A stretch of DNA of 64,000 nt from the NCBI RefSeq assembly GCF_008087665.1, contig NZ_CP042912.1:2604001-2668000 (forward strand), written 5' to 3'. Position numbers and translations under genes: made by a program. This document shows positions 9,400 through 18,644 of the stretch, piece by piece. A model generated the notes under the pieces. That model was not told where the DNA came from and did not search any database. It saw only the letters and a list, made by a program, of their open reading frames with translations. How positions within the stretch are numbered: position 1 is the stretch's first letter; every line of letters begins with the position of its first letter. The DNA is from Mariniblastus fucicola (GTDB lineage: Bacteria > Planctomycetota > Planctomycetia > Pirellulales > Pirellulaceae).

Positions 9400-11058
9400 C
9401 TACAGCGTCACGCCGCCCCGACTGATGACGACGACTTCGTCTCCTTCGGTGAACGTGTGATTGGTCGGATTGACGATCGGCCGAGCGTTTGCTTCGCCAG
9501 CCGGATGGACCGCCAGGAGCACCACGTCCTTCTCCATCTTCGCCGTAGCAAATTGCTCGTTAAAACTCGTTCCAATCCAGTTGTCCGGGATCGCCTGGCG
9601 GTGAAACTCGTTGCCCCGTCGACTGGTTAGCAGCTCGCCCAGAACTTCCATCAAACCGCGGCTTCTTGAAGCCTGAGCCAGCATGTGAGCTCCGTACTCA
9701 CCGCTGATCACGTAATCATTCACGTGGCCAATGTCCAAATGCGAAGCGTAGTCGCGATTGAAAAGCTCGGCACAGGTGTAGACGTCAGGATTTATTTTCT
9801 CTGCGGTGAGAGCAGCCAGAATCGTGCGGGCATCCGCGTCCTGTTCGGATCGACCGCCCGAAGTATCCGAAAGCACGAGGCAGGATTTGGCTCGCTCGAT
9901 CCCGGCACGTTTGAGAGCGCTCAGTTTGGTGAAATCGTCATGCATCAGCCACACGTTGGGCAGCCGCTCGATGTGGCTGTCCAGCTGATCGGATTCCAAC
10001 TCCGATATCACGACGATCGGAGTCGATTTAGTCGCTTTGGTCGCACGGTATTCATGAATGATCGTTTCCGTTTTCGCGGTCCAGCCACAAATAACCACGT
10101 GGTCATCAAGTTCGTCCAGGTTCACAACTTTTCCTTCCACTCGTAATCGATCGACCATGAAAGCCGACACCGTTCCGGCAAAAATGGCGAAGATCGTCAT
10201 CCCCATGAACATGAGAAAGACGGTTATAACTCGCCCGGAAAGCGAATGCGGCGTTCCCGGAATTGGTTCGCCCGCCAGCAACGTGTACACGCTGAACCAG
10301 AACGAGTTTTCAAAATTGAATTCGGCACCATCGGAAGACGGTAGTTCTGCGATATCATAATCAACAGCAACACCCGGTTGAGCAATCAAGTCTGTCGCAT
10401 CGCCAGGCTTGAGGCTACTCGCGACACCGTTCGAATCAACATCGGTCGCCGACGCAACCGCAGCATCGGGGTGATTCCGCGTCGAACGTTCGGCTCGCAT
10501 AATTGCGATCGTTCCAAACGCAACGGAAACGATCAACAGGCCGCAGATGACCAGAAAGTCCAACGCACCGCGTCGCAGAATGTAAGGGTAATGAGTCGAC
10601 AGCCTCGAGAGGACTCCCATCAGTCGAAACAGGCGGAACAGCCTCAGGAATCGCAACGCCCGGGCAGTTCGAAAGATTCGAAACAGTGGAATCGTTGCCA
10701 GCACATCTAGCCAGTGTTCAGCCAGGAATCGCCGCCAGTTTCCGAAAGCCAGAAAACGCAGCGTCAGTTCGACGACAAAAATCCCGGTGATCACATCACT
10801 ACACCGTTCCAGCATCGCCAGCTTCGACGCGGTCACCGGTTGGAAAATTATATCCAGCAAGCCGCCGTCAGCGGATCCAGGTTGCAAGCGGTAGTCGAAC
10901 CAAAATTCGACCAGCGTCAGCGTGATCGAAGCCAGGATCAACAGCCCCACGAAAATCTCGGTTCTTGGAAGAGCAAACAGTCGGCGCAGTCGCCGTCGCC
11001 ACAGAGGAGTTTGCTCAGTGCGTGGCCGCATGTCAGGAACCCGCTTCCGTTTCCGCAT
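9400..11058 (-). CDS. Voltage-sensor type ion channel with RCK (TrkA-N) regulatory domain
   Basis: The 552-residue protein has four or five hydrophobic helices, an S4-like helix with seven arginines at exactly every third position (127, 130, 133, 136, 139, 142, 145), a pore re-entry region and last helix (RVITVFLMFMGMTIFAIFAGTVSAF). It then carries an RCK/TrkA-N Rossmann domain starting DDHVVICGW, and a TrkA-C-like end. The pore segment reads FWFSVYTLLAGEPIPGTP (253-270) and lacks the TVGYG potassium filter. An insert of about 55 polar residues separates S5 and the pore. An internal ATG at 11031 sits one base after the stop of the upstream gene and may be the real start, shortening the product to 543 residues. 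Confidence 0.82.
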   Translation of the reverse strand: MRKRKRVPDMRPRTEQTPLWRRRLRRLFALPRTEIFVGLLILASITLTLVEFWFDYRLQPGSADGGLLDIIFQPVTASKLAMLERCSDVITGIFVVELTLRFLAFGNWRRFLAEHWLDVLATIPLFRIFRTARALRFLRLFRLFRLMGVLSRLSTHYPYILRRGALDFLVICGLLIVSVAFGTIAIMRAERSTRNHPDAAVASATDVDSNGVASSLKPGDATDLIAQPGVAVDYDIAELPSSDGAEFNFENSFWFSVYTLLAGEPIPGTPHSLSGRVITVFLMFMGMTIFAIFAGTVSAFMVDRLRVEGKVVNLDELDDHVVICGWTAKTETIIHEYRATKATKSTPIVVISELESDQLDSHIERLPNVWLMHDDFTKLSALKRAGIERAKSCLVLSDTSGGRSEQDADARTILAALTAEKINPDVYTCAELFNRDYASHLDIGHVNDYVISGEYGAHMLAQASRSRGLMEVLGELLTSRRGNEFHRQAIPDNWIGTSFNEQFATAKMEKDVVLLAVHPAGEANARPIVNPTNHTFTEGDEVVVISRGGVTL

Positions 11059-12028
11059 CGGCAGTGGATTCTGTTTCGGCCGCCGAGTCCTGCATCACGT
11101 CGTGCAACTGAAAATGGTGTTTGCCAAGGTCGCCGCCGTAGTTTCCAGCACTGATCGCGACAATCGAATCGCCAGCAAACTTCGGATCGATCGCCGCATG
11201 GATTCCGGATTTCAGGGCTGATTTTACCGAGTCAAAATCGACTCCGTTGATCACGATCTCCAACACGCAGTTCGCGTCGGGATGGACCTTTGATTCAACG
11301 CGCCCACGTAGCGTCGGGCAAAACGTGTGCGATGTCGAAGCAACGAGGGCTTCATACCTGGAACCGACTTTACTACCGCTGCGAACGACTCCGCCGGGAA
11401 ACGGGGTGATCACGTTGGGCAGCGGTTTGATTGCTTCAACTGCTCTTCGTGCGGCGTCGAGTCCCGACGTCAGATTCGTGGACTGGATGAGAAAGTTTCC
11501 TCCGGCGACTCCTTTGCGGCAGGTCGTCGCGTCTTCGACGATGAACTCTCCTTCCATAACCGGAATTCTCCATAGCCTCCGGTCACCGATAATTTTACTT
11601 TTCTGAAATCCGTCGCCAAAGTATCGAATGTGGTCGCCAAGCGGAATTGGTTTCGCGTCTTCGGCATCGGAAGGCATGACTTCGAAGGGGCTGTCTCCCG
11701 GAATCTTCATCCCGTCAAAGACCGCTGTCGTTGCACAAGTCATCAGGCATTGGCCCGTGCGTTTTGAAATTGCTTTTGCCAACCCGTCAGCAGAAAACCC
11801 GAACGCCAACACGCTGGCTGCCGCGCGGCCATCGATGGAGTTTGCAATTTTCGGAACTTCAATACCGACTTCGGCATCGCATAGAATCACCGAACTGCCG
11901 TAGCCGCAGAATTCGGTCAGACCGGCACCGAGCCACCACGCATCGTGAGCCGTCACAATCAGCCGCGTGTATCGTATGCCGAAACCTTCGGCAAAGGTGT
12001 CTTCGATGATTGTGTTTCCGATTTTCAT
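11033..12028 (-). CDS. ftr: Formylmethanofuran:tetrahydromethanopterin formyltransferase
   Basis: The enzyme moves the formyl group between methanofuran and tetrahydromethanopterin (H4MPT), a step of the archaeal-type C1 pathway that also occurs in methylotrophs and planctomycetes. The N terminus KIGNTIIEDTFAEGFG matches the family start (xIEDTFAEAF), followed by YGSSVILCDAEVGIE and NVITPFPGGVVRSGSK. The 331 residues exceed archaeal Ftr (about 297) because of an acidic tail rich in Ala, Glu and Thr. I use the ATG at 12028 because conservation starts there; a start at 12097 is also open. None of the partner enzymes (Fhc, Mch, Mtd) is in the window. Confidence 0.92.
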   Translation of the reverse strand: MKIGNTIIEDTFAEGFGIRYTRLIVTAHDAWWLGAGLTEFCGYGSSVILCDAEVGIEVPKIANSIDGRAAASVLAFGFSADGLAKAISKRTGQCLMTCATTAVFDGMKIPGDSPFEVMPSDAEDAKPIPLGDHIRYFGDGFQKSKIIGDRRLWRIPVMEGEFIVEDATTCRKGVAGGNFLIQSTNLTSGLDAARRAVEAIKPLPNVITPFPGGVVRSGSKVGSRYEALVASTSHTFCPTLRGRVESKVHPDANCVLEIVINGVDFDSVKSALKSGIHAAIDPKFAGDSIVAISAGNYGGDLGKHHFQLHDVMQDSAAETESTADAETEAGS

Positions 12029-12128
12029 TCGGCCATTATCATGAAGACCTGCCTTTGATGAAAGGCGCCTCGCAAAGATCGCACGACGTCCTTGCAACCC
12101 GATTGCGAACCAGCATGGTGAGCGGAAG

Positions 12129-14372
12129 CTATTTCAATCGTTTGATCTTTCGCTCATAGCGAGCCCGGATTTTTCGATCGCTGATCTTGACCGAACTTTC
12201 GACGTGCTTCTTCTGGGCCTCGACTTCGTCGCTATCTTTTTTCTTGCCGCTCTTGAGCAACGCATCGATTTTCTTTTTCCCGACAGCGCGAATTCTGCTT
12301 TCCGCCTCCGCCATCTTCTTTTTCATCTCTTCGCGAAGTTCCATTTCACGTTTCTCGGTCTTGGAACTCTTCTTGTCCTTGTCCTTGGCAGACTTTTTGG
12401 CTTCGGACTCTTTCTTCTTGCCGGCTTCTTTCTTCTTGACCGCTTTTTGTTCCGCCTCGCGTTTCTTTTGCCACGCTTTGCGAACTTCGGCTTCAGTCAT
12501 AGCCTTTTTCTTTTCTGCCTCGGCTTTCTTCTTTTCAGTTTTGCTTTTCGTAGACTTGCCGTCGTTCGGATTGTCCTTTTTCTCTTTGGCTTCCTTCTTC
12601 TTGTCCGCTTCATACGCCTTGATGAACTTGGACTTCAGTTCTTCGTATGACTTTTTCTGAGCCGCCAATTGCGAGCGAACCTTCTTGAGTTCCTGTAACG
12701 TTTTGGCACGAGCCTCTTCGTTGACACGTTGTTTCTTTTCGCTATTGGCAAACAGTTTTTCGTGATTTTTCTCTTCGGCTGCAAGTTTCTCTCGCATTGC
12801 CTTCAAAAGCTTTTTATTCTGCGCGAGCTCCTTCTTCGCAGATTCGCTTTCGCGTTTCACCGTCGAAAGTTCCTTCTTGAGCTTTGACGATTCGCTTTTG
12901 GAAGCGTCAGCTTTCTTCATTTTCGCCGCCAAGTCTTTCAGCTTGGATGACATCTTCGCATTCGCAACCGACAGCGTCGCAGCCTTCTCTTTCAGCTTCA
13001 AAACTTCTGCGTCGTATTCAGATTGCTTCGGAGCCATTGCGGTTAGCTTCGACTGCAGATCTGCAACCGTCTGTTCAAGTTTGCTTTCCGCCTTTTTCGC
13101 TGCCGCCAGTTCAGCTTTCATCTTCGTCGAACTGGTCGCCCGGCTGTTGCGTTGGCGGGCACGCTCGAGGTCTTCTTTGGCTCCGTCAAGTTGGCGACGA
13201 AGTTTGACCATGTCGCGGTTCAGTAAAACGAGGCTTTTGCGAAGCTTGGATGTTTCGGCCGCGCTGCCGTCGCTTTCCTGACGCGTTTGCTCGGAAGCTT
13301 CGAGCTTAGCCAACAGGTTTTGGTTTTTCTCTTGCAATTCAAGGATCTGATCGTTGACCGATTCTTCAGCTCGCTTTGATTTTGAAGCGGACTTGACTGC
13401 TGTTTCCAGTTTCTCGTTCATCTCCGCAATTCGTTTGATCTGCCGATCGTTTTCCTTGCGAACTTGAGCCAGTTCCTTCTCCTGCTGCTGCAGTCGTGAT
13501 TCGGCTTTTGCCAGTTCGGCGACGCGATTCTCATAATCGTTGGCCAGTTTGGCCGTTTCCTGCTTCGCCATTTCAGCGTTTTGAGCATCCGCGACTTCGG
13601 CCGGAGATTCCGCAGGAGCCACATCGGTGTCGGTCATTTCGCCAGGAGCATCGGTTTCCGAATCATCGTTCGCGATCTCGAGGAGACCAGGAGTTTCAGG
13701 GGAATCGTCTTCCGAAGGAGCATCGCCAGACTCGATCAGCACGACGTCATCACTGTCCGAATTGGACGGAAGTTCTGGCGTCGGCACTTCTTGAGCCTGT
13801 TGCGGAACGATCTGTTGAGCCATCATCGACTGAGATCTTTCGCCTGACTGAGACAGCGGCGCAATCGAGCCGTCTTCCTGCACGACACCAAGAATCTTTC
13901 CGTCCACTGGTTCTTCGCTAATGATGATCGGCTGACCGTATCCGCCAGAGGTAGTGGACGCAGGGGCAGTGTAGTTTTGTGATGACGTGATTGGGTCAAC
14001 CAGAGTTTCGCCAAACAACGGTGCGGCCATTTCCGTTCCCGAAAGCGACAGCGGCGCAAGCTGTTCTTGTGGATATTGATACGACGGCGGTTGAAACAAT
14101 GGCGTAGAAAACGAACCATTCAGCGGTAGCGATCCGCCCTGTTTAAAACCGCTTTGGCCCGGATAGGGTGCATAAGGCTGAGCACTAAACTGCTGGACTG
14201 CGAATCCCTGAGTCATCGGGCTGGCAGGAAATCCGTTGTCCCATGACGACCATGCTCCGGGTGCCTGGCTGTACTGCGGCGTCACTTGCCACGATCCCTG
14301 AACCTGAGCAGAAGCGACTTGTGAAAGTCCCAGAACGACGAGCGCGATCGCGCCGCAGATGTTGCGATACAT
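12129..14372 (-). CDS. Secreted coiled-coil protein with lysine-rich C terminus, function unknown
   Basis: A signal peptide (residues 1-22, cleaved near ASA-Q) is followed by about 150 Gln/Ser/Pro-rich residues and an acidic stretch (about 200-265). The rest, to residue 747, is a very long coiled coil made of Ala, Glu, Lys and Gln. The last 180 residues are exceptionally rich in Lys and Glu (runs such as EKKKAEAEKKKAM). No enzyme domain is visible. It could be a periplasmic structural or cell-wall linker protein. Low-complexity composition produces large spurious reading frames on the opposite strand. It is preceded by ctpA on the same strand, 195 bp away. Confidence 0.8.
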   Translation of the reverse strand: MYRNICGAIALVVLGLSQVASAQVQGSWQVTPQYSQAPGAWSSWDNGFPASPMTQGFAVQQFSAQPYAPYPGQSGFKQGGSLPLNGSFSTPLFQPPSYQYPQEQLAPLSLSGTEMAAPLFGETLVDPITSSQNYTAPASTTSGGYGQPIIISEEPVDGKILGVVQEDGSIAPLSQSGERSQSMMAQQIVPQQAQEVPTPELPSNSDSDDVVLIESGDAPSEDDSPETPGLLEIANDDSETDAPGEMTDTDVAPAESPAEVADAQNAEMAKQETAKLANDYENRVAELAKAESRLQQQEKELAQVRKENDRQIKRIAEMNEKLETAVKSASKSKRAEESVNDQILELQEKNQNLLAKLEASEQTRQESDGSAAETSKLRKSLVLLNRDMVKLRRQLDGAKEDLERARQRNSRATSSTKMKAELAAAKKAESKLEQTVADLQSKLTAMAPKQSEYDAEVLKLKEKAATLSVANAKMSSKLKDLAAKMKKADASKSESSKLKKELSTVKRESESAKKELAQNKKLLKAMREKLAAEEKNHEKLFANSEKKQRVNEEARAKTLQELKKVRSQLAAQKKSYEELKSKFIKAYEADKKKEAKEKKDNPNDGKSTKSKTEKKKAEAEKKKAMTEAEVRKAWQKKREAEQKAVKKKEAGKKKESEAKKSAKDKDKKSSKTEKREMELREEMKKKMAEAESRIRAVGKKKIDALLKSGKKKDSDEVEAQKKHVESSVKISDRKIRARYERKIKRLK

Positions 14373-14567
14373 GATGTTTTTGCGTGAGTGTTAGACTGAG
14401 GGGCCAGCCGGTATTTTACACGCAAAAAAGGCGCTGTCATGTACTTCCGGAAATTGCCATCATGTTTTGGCGTATCCAGATGTCCTTCCCAAAAACTGGG
14501 GCAAAATCAGCAACGTTGCCGGCCCGAGTGAATCGCGATATGCCTGCGAACACAATGGTCGCTCACG

Positions 14568-15968
14568 TCAAGCAGCGGCTCGATGCGCGACCGGTTCGAG
14601 GAAGTCAATCGCTCTATCCAAAACTTCATCCGACCATTCAAGCAAACTCGAAGCTTTCTCTTCGACGTCCTCAACCGGCGTGACCGGATCTTCCGAACCC
14701 GCATCGCGTGGCTCAACAACGAGCAAAGGCCTCTCCAGCAAAATTGGCAACAGGTCATTTTGTTGCTCGGGCGGAATCAACGTTTCAATGTCGCGGAGAT
14801 TTCGCTTTTGAAAGTTCCTCCAGACATCGGACTCTTCCATCGGGACCGCGAACGCTGGTTCTGGTCGCACTCCCCAAATGCCGCTTTCCTCAGCACCGCT
14901 TGTGCTGCGATCAATGGGTTTTCCACTGGGGCGCCAATAGCTGGCCGTGGTCAGTTTCATCACGCTGACGTTGGGGCGAACCGGGATGATGTTCTGGACG
15001 GTTCCTTTGCCCCACGATTGTTCACCAATCAAAGTCGCCCGGCCGTGATCCTGAAGACATCCCGCCACGATCTCACTTGCGCTGGCCGAGTAACGGTTAA
15101 TCAGAATCACCACCGGAACGTTTTGATCGATTGAAAGTTTTTCACTGGAGGCATGTTCGCTCTGTCGCATCCGGTTGCGGCCCTGAGTGCTGACAATCTC
15201 CTTGCCCGGTTCGAGAAACATATCGCAAATTGAAATGGCGCTCGTCAGCAACCCGCCAGAATTGTGACGCAAGTCGATGATCACGCTGTCGACTTTCCCG
15301 TTGATTTGCTCCAACGCGGTCTCGACTTCTTCGGCAGTCCGTTCACCGAACTGCCGCAGTCGCATATAGCCAATTCTCGGATTGGATTCCAGGCGGAAAA
15401 CCCAATTGCCCTGATCGTCGCGCGAATCCCCCACGACGCTTTCGACAGCAATGACTCGCCGCGCGACATCGACGTCCAGAAACTCGCCCTCGCGTTGAAT
15501 CCGCAGCTTTGCGACTTCGCCGACGTCGCCACGCAACAGCTCGACTCCCTGTTTTCGATCCAGATCAAGGGTCGGCTCCCCATCGATTTCCACGATCCGA
15601 TCGCCGCTCCTGAGCCCCGATTGCGAAGCCGGTCCGCCAGGAATTGCCGCGAGGATCACCAGTGAATTGTCCTGAACGTGACGCTCGACATAGATCCCCA
15701 GCCCCCCAAACTTTTGGCTGATGGCTTCATCAAAATCACGAAACATCTCGCCTGAAATGTATCGCGAATAGCGGTCCAGCTTTCCAAACATTCCATTCAT
15801 CGCCGCATCAAAAAGCTGTTCTCGGGGGACGACCGTGAGCGATTTCGCGTCAACGACATCCATCGCTTCGGCGAACAGATTCGCGTACCGGTTCTTCGCA
15901 GCAGTTCGATAGCAGACCAATGCGACAGCAATCGTGATGGCAATGATCAGTAAATTTCTAAGCGGCAT
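14568..15968 (-). CDS. S41-family C-terminal processing peptidase (CtpA-like)
   Basis: After one membrane helix (residues 5-22) the 466-residue protein shows a PDZ domain (about 88-170, with GLGIYVE and SGLRSGDRIVEIDGEPT). The S41 catalytic domain follows: VIIDLRHNSGG (229-239), the catalytic serine S296 within NRYSASASEI, and K321 in GKGTVQ, at the 25-residue spacing known from Prc/CtpA. Such enzymes trim C termini of envelope proteins outside the cytoplasm. The open frame extends 117 codons further upstream, but the ATG at 15968 gives a normal signal-anchor start. The last 90 residues after the catalytic core are family-specific and unassigned. Confidence 0.93.
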   Translation of the reverse strand: MPLRNLLIIAITIAVALVCYRTAAKNRYANLFAEAMDVVDAKSLTVVPREQLFDAAMNGMFGKLDRYSRYISGEMFRDFDEAISQKFGGLGIYVERHVQDNSLVILAAIPGGPASQSGLRSGDRIVEIDGEPTLDLDRKQGVELLRGDVGEVAKLRIQREGEFLDVDVARRVIAVESVVGDSRDDQGNWVFRLESNPRIGYMRLRQFGERTAEEVETALEQINGKVDSVIIDLRHNSGGLLTSAISICDMFLEPGKEIVSTQGRNRMRQSEHASSEKLSIDQNVPVVILINRYSASASEIVAGCLQDHGRATLIGEQSWGKGTVQNIIPVRPNVSVMKLTTASYWRPSGKPIDRSTSGAEESGIWGVRPEPAFAVPMEESDVWRNFQKRNLRDIETLIPPEQQNDLLPILLERPLLVVEPRDAGSEDPVTPVEDVEEKASSLLEWSDEVLDRAIDFLEPVAHRAAA

Positions 15969-16209
15969 CGCAGGCAGATCGATGGAGGAGAAAAGTGGAA
16001 TGGAAAGATGGATTGTCGTCCAGAAGCAGACAAATTGCCATGCAAGCATTATTGGGAAACTACATAGTCTGTGGAAGCTCGAAAAATTGAACGGGCAGTA
16101 GAAACGCTGAATGGTAAAAACTGTTGGCTTTGACTGTTTGCCGCCCACTCGCATCGCCGAAACGACGATCAGGACCATCACGTTTCCGGGGGGCAAACGC
16201 CTTTTGTCT

Positions 16210-17112
16210 ATGCTGTTCTTTTCGATACCCAAAATATCGAACTCGTTTCGTCGCACTTCGCCAGGAAAGCTTACGCATGCCGTCTTCGCGGCAATCGTTT
16301 TCGTATGCGTTCTGGGCAATAGCTCGGCCGACGCGCAGCAGCTGACGTCTGGAAGCAGCGGAAAGCAGTTTCGGCTCGAAGGCGTCGAAGCGGTTCCATT
16401 TCAAATGCTCAATCAGCAGACTCAGGCCAAACTCCAGCCCGTTCTGGAAAAACCCAGTATCTATCGTCGATTGCCGAAGATGGCGATCGAATGCGACGCA
16501 GACTATTTCCGGTTCCTGGTGCGTCATCCGGAAGTCATCGTCGAAATCTGGAAACTGATGGGCGTCACGAAGATGAACACGTCCCGCATTGGGCCGTTTC
16601 AACTGCAGTCCGACGACGGCGCCGGAACGCTTAGCGACCTTGAACTGGTTTACGGCGACGGCGAGAAGCATGTCTTCTACGGCACCGGAACCTACGAAGG
16701 AGCCTTGCTGAGGAAAAAGCTTTCCGGAAAATGTGTGTTGGTCCTGCAGACTCAGCACGTTGTTGATGCTGATGGAAAACCCAAAGCGGTTAGTCAGCTG
16801 GACGTTTACCTGAAAGTGGACAACGTCGCGGCCGGAGTCATCGCACGCACCTTGCAGCCACTGGTCGGGCCAACAGCCGATCATAACTTTGTCGAGTCGC
16901 TACGATTTGTGGAACGGTTGCACGATACGACGCTGCGAAACGGCCCCGGCGTTCAGCTGATGGGCGATCGCCTCGACATCCAGCCGCAAGTGCTGGATGG
17001 GTTCAAGCAGGTCGCCGGCATGGCTTATGAGCGAGGTAACGAAACAAAGGTTTCGAGCGCCGGAAGACGCATATCTGCGGCCCCGCAGGTGCGAAAGTTT
17101 CAAAGTCGTTAG
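16210..17112 (+). CDS. Secreted protein of unknown function
   Basis: The protein of about 300 residues has a signal segment (HAVFAAIVFVCVLGNSSADAQ) and a mixed alpha-beta body (YFRFLVRHPEVIVEIWKLMG; VYGDGEKHVFYGTGTYEGALL; DVYLKVDNVAAGVIARTL). I do not recognise a domain, although the body has the look of a planctomycete conserved secreted family. The in-frame start at 16111 would give 33 extra residues without a signal-like character, so ATG 16210 is preferred. It is divergent from the CtpA-like gene and lies 68 bp before the fasciclin gene on the same strand. Confidence 0.7.
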   Translation: MLFFSIPKISNSFRRTSPGKLTHAVFAAIVFVCVLGNSSADAQQLTSGSSGKQFRLEGVEAVPFQMLNQQTQAKLQPVLEKPSIYRRLPKMAIECDADYFRFLVRHPEVIVEIWKLMGVTKMNTSRIGPFQLQSDDGAGTLSDLELVYGDGEKHVFYGTGTYEGALLRKKLSGKCVLVLQTQHVVDADGKPKAVSQLDVYLKVDNVAAGVIARTLQPLVGPTADHNFVESLRFVERLHDTTLRNGPGVQLMGDRLDIQPQVLDGFKQVAGMAYERGNETKVSSAGRRISAAPQVRKFQSR

Positions 17113-17180
17113 CGTTGACGGTTACCTGACACTCCGGAATTCGGTTTCTCCCCAAACCACTTCAAATTCCGGGGATTACA

Positions 17181-18365
17181 ATGAGATCGTTCGCTGCAGC
17201 CAGCCTTATCTTCGTCATCGCGAGCTTTCAGCTTGCCAACGTGCAACTCGCAAACGCTCAACAAAAATCGATCGTCGAAACGGCAGTCGGAGCGGGAAAC
17301 TTTAATACGCTCGTCGCGGCCGTAAAAGCAGCAGGGCTTGTCGATGCACTTGCCGGCGATCAACAGTTGACCGTTTTTGCGCCCACCGACGAAGCATTTG
17401 AAAAACTCGATCCTGTCCTGCTCCAATCGCTTCTGCAGCCAGAGAATCGCGATCAATTGAAAGCGATCCTGACCTACCATGTCGTGCCGGGGAGAGTGAA
17501 GGCATCTGATGCGTACGGCTTGAACGCGGCCGACTCGCTGCAAGGCCAGCGACTGAATTTGAAGCTCCGCGAAGAGTTACCTTTAGTCAACGATGCGTCG
17601 CTGGTCGCCACTGATATCGAATGTCGCAACGGCATCATCCATGTTGTCGATGAAGTTTTGTTGCCGGCGACGAAGACGATTCCCGAGATTGCTGTCGAAG
17701 CCGGCGTGTTCAACACGCTAGTCGCTGCAGCCAGCGCCGCTGACTTGGTCGATGTTCTTGGTGGCGAAGGCCCATTTACAGTTTTTGCCCCAGCGGACGA
17801 AGCGTTTGCCAAACTTCCGGCTGGAACTGTTGAGTCTTTGTTGCTGCCGGAAAATAAACAAAAGCTTGCTGACATTCTGAAGTATCACGTTGTCGCAGGT
17901 CGCGTTTACGACGAGCAAGCCGTCAAGTCCCGATCGGCAAACACGCTGCTGGGCCGAAGCGTTCAGGTCAAGTTCGCTGCCGCGGGACTGATGGTGAATG
18001 ATGCGACGGTCACCAGCAAAAACGTCGAAGCTTCCAACGGAGTCATCCATATCGTCGACAGCGTTCTGCTGCCGCCGTCTGCGATGTCAGCGGGCGAAGC
18101 GTTGGCGATTCTTGAGTCCGCGATAGATCGCGGCGTCCCCGTTTACAACAGCGGGCATCATGCTCAATGCTGCGACCTTTATTCCAACGCGTTGAATCAA
18201 GTCAAAGATGCTGGAGTCGACGGGATGCAGAACTACGTTTCAACGGTCGCCTCGAATGCGATGCACAATGCCAGCCAGACCGTGAACGACGCCGACCGAG
18301 CGTGGGCCTTGCGTCGCGGCATCGACAGCCTTCGAGTTCGTTTCGGCTCGGCTATGGTGCGTTAG
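17181..18365 (+). CDS. Secreted protein with two fasciclin (FAS1) domains
   Basis: A signal peptide ends at NANAQQ (about residue 27). Two tandem FAS1 domains follow (about 30-160 and 165-300). Each carries the H1 motif (DQQLTVFAPTDEAFEKL; EGPFTVFAPADEAFAKL), the central YHVV segment and the H2 ending (GIIHVVDEVLLP; GVIHIVDSVLLPP). FAS1 domains mediate adhesion at the cell surface. The remaining 95 residues contain a further helical domain (ALAILESAIDRGVPVYNSGHHAQCCDLY split), seen in some planctomycete FAS1 proteins. A hairpin terminator follows 31 bp after the stop. Confidence 0.93.
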   Translation: MRSFAAASLIFVIASFQLANVQLANAQQKSIVETAVGAGNFNTLVAAVKAAGLVDALAGDQQLTVFAPTDEAFEKLDPVLLQSLLQPENRDQLKAILTYHVVPGRVKASDAYGLNAADSLQGQRLNLKLREELPLVNDASLVATDIECRNGIIHVVDEVLLPATKTIPEIAVEAGVFNTLVAAASAADLVDVLGGEGPFTVFAPADEAFAKLPAGTVESLLLPENKQKLADILKYHVVAGRVYDEQAVKSRSANTLLGRSVQVKFAAAGLMVNDATVTSKNVEASNGVIHIVDSVLLPPSAMSAGEALAILESAIDRGVPVYNSGHHAQCCDLYSNALNQVKDAGVDGMQNYVSTVASNAMHNASQTVNDADRAWALRRGIDSLRVRFGSAMVR

Positions 18366-18395
18366 CCGAAAGCCAACCAATTCCGCAACGGACTC

Positions 18396-18436
18396 AACAG
18401 CCACAAGCCATTTACTGATGGTCGTGGCTGTTTCTA
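18396..18436 (+). terminator. Hairpin terminator after the fasciclin gene
   Basis: AACAGCCAC (18396-18404) pairs with GTGGCTGTT (18424-18432), with an inner GCCAT/ATGGT stem. Only a weak T tract (TTTCT) follows, so the hairpin is clear but its strength as a terminator is uncertain. Confidence 0.6.
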
Positions 18437-18589
18437 TGCGCTGTTCGTTTCCGTTCAAATCCATTTCGCTTGTCGAACGTCCACTCTTCGCAGTGTCGTG
18501 CTGACGACTCCGTCATTGCCAACGCAAATTCGGCACTGAAACTCCAGCTCAGGCTGCCGTAACTGCCAAAATAAACGTCGCGAAAATTC

Positions 18590-18618
18590 TTGACAACGTC
18601 ATTGCATTGCTGTACTAT
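18590..18618 (+). promoter_or_regulatory. Sigma70-type promoter of the GntR-ABC operon
   Basis: A perfect TTGACA (18590-18595) and TACTAT (18613-18618, one mismatch to TATAAT) are separated by the optimal 17 bases. The GntR gene starts 26 bases after the -10 element. The -10 box is inside the inverted repeat listed as operator. Confidence 0.75.
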
Positions 18619-18630
18619 CGACGCAGTACA
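18611..18630 (+). promoter_or_regulatory. Inverted-repeat operator overlapping the -10 box
   Basis: TGTACT (18611-18616) and AGTACA (18625-18630) form a perfect six-base inverted repeat with an eight-base spacer, covering the -10 box and the likely start of transcription. GntR regulators of the YtrA type bind dyads of this size and repress their own ABC operon, so autoregulation by the downstream regulator is inferred. Confidence 0.6.
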
Positions 18631-18644
18631 GTGGTTCAGCGGCG

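Noticed and set aside
12187-12660. 157-residue plus-strand frame rich in Phe, Leu and Ser
   Set aside because: It is the mirror of the Lys/Glu-rich coiled coil on the minus strand; low-complexity coding DNA gives such frames.
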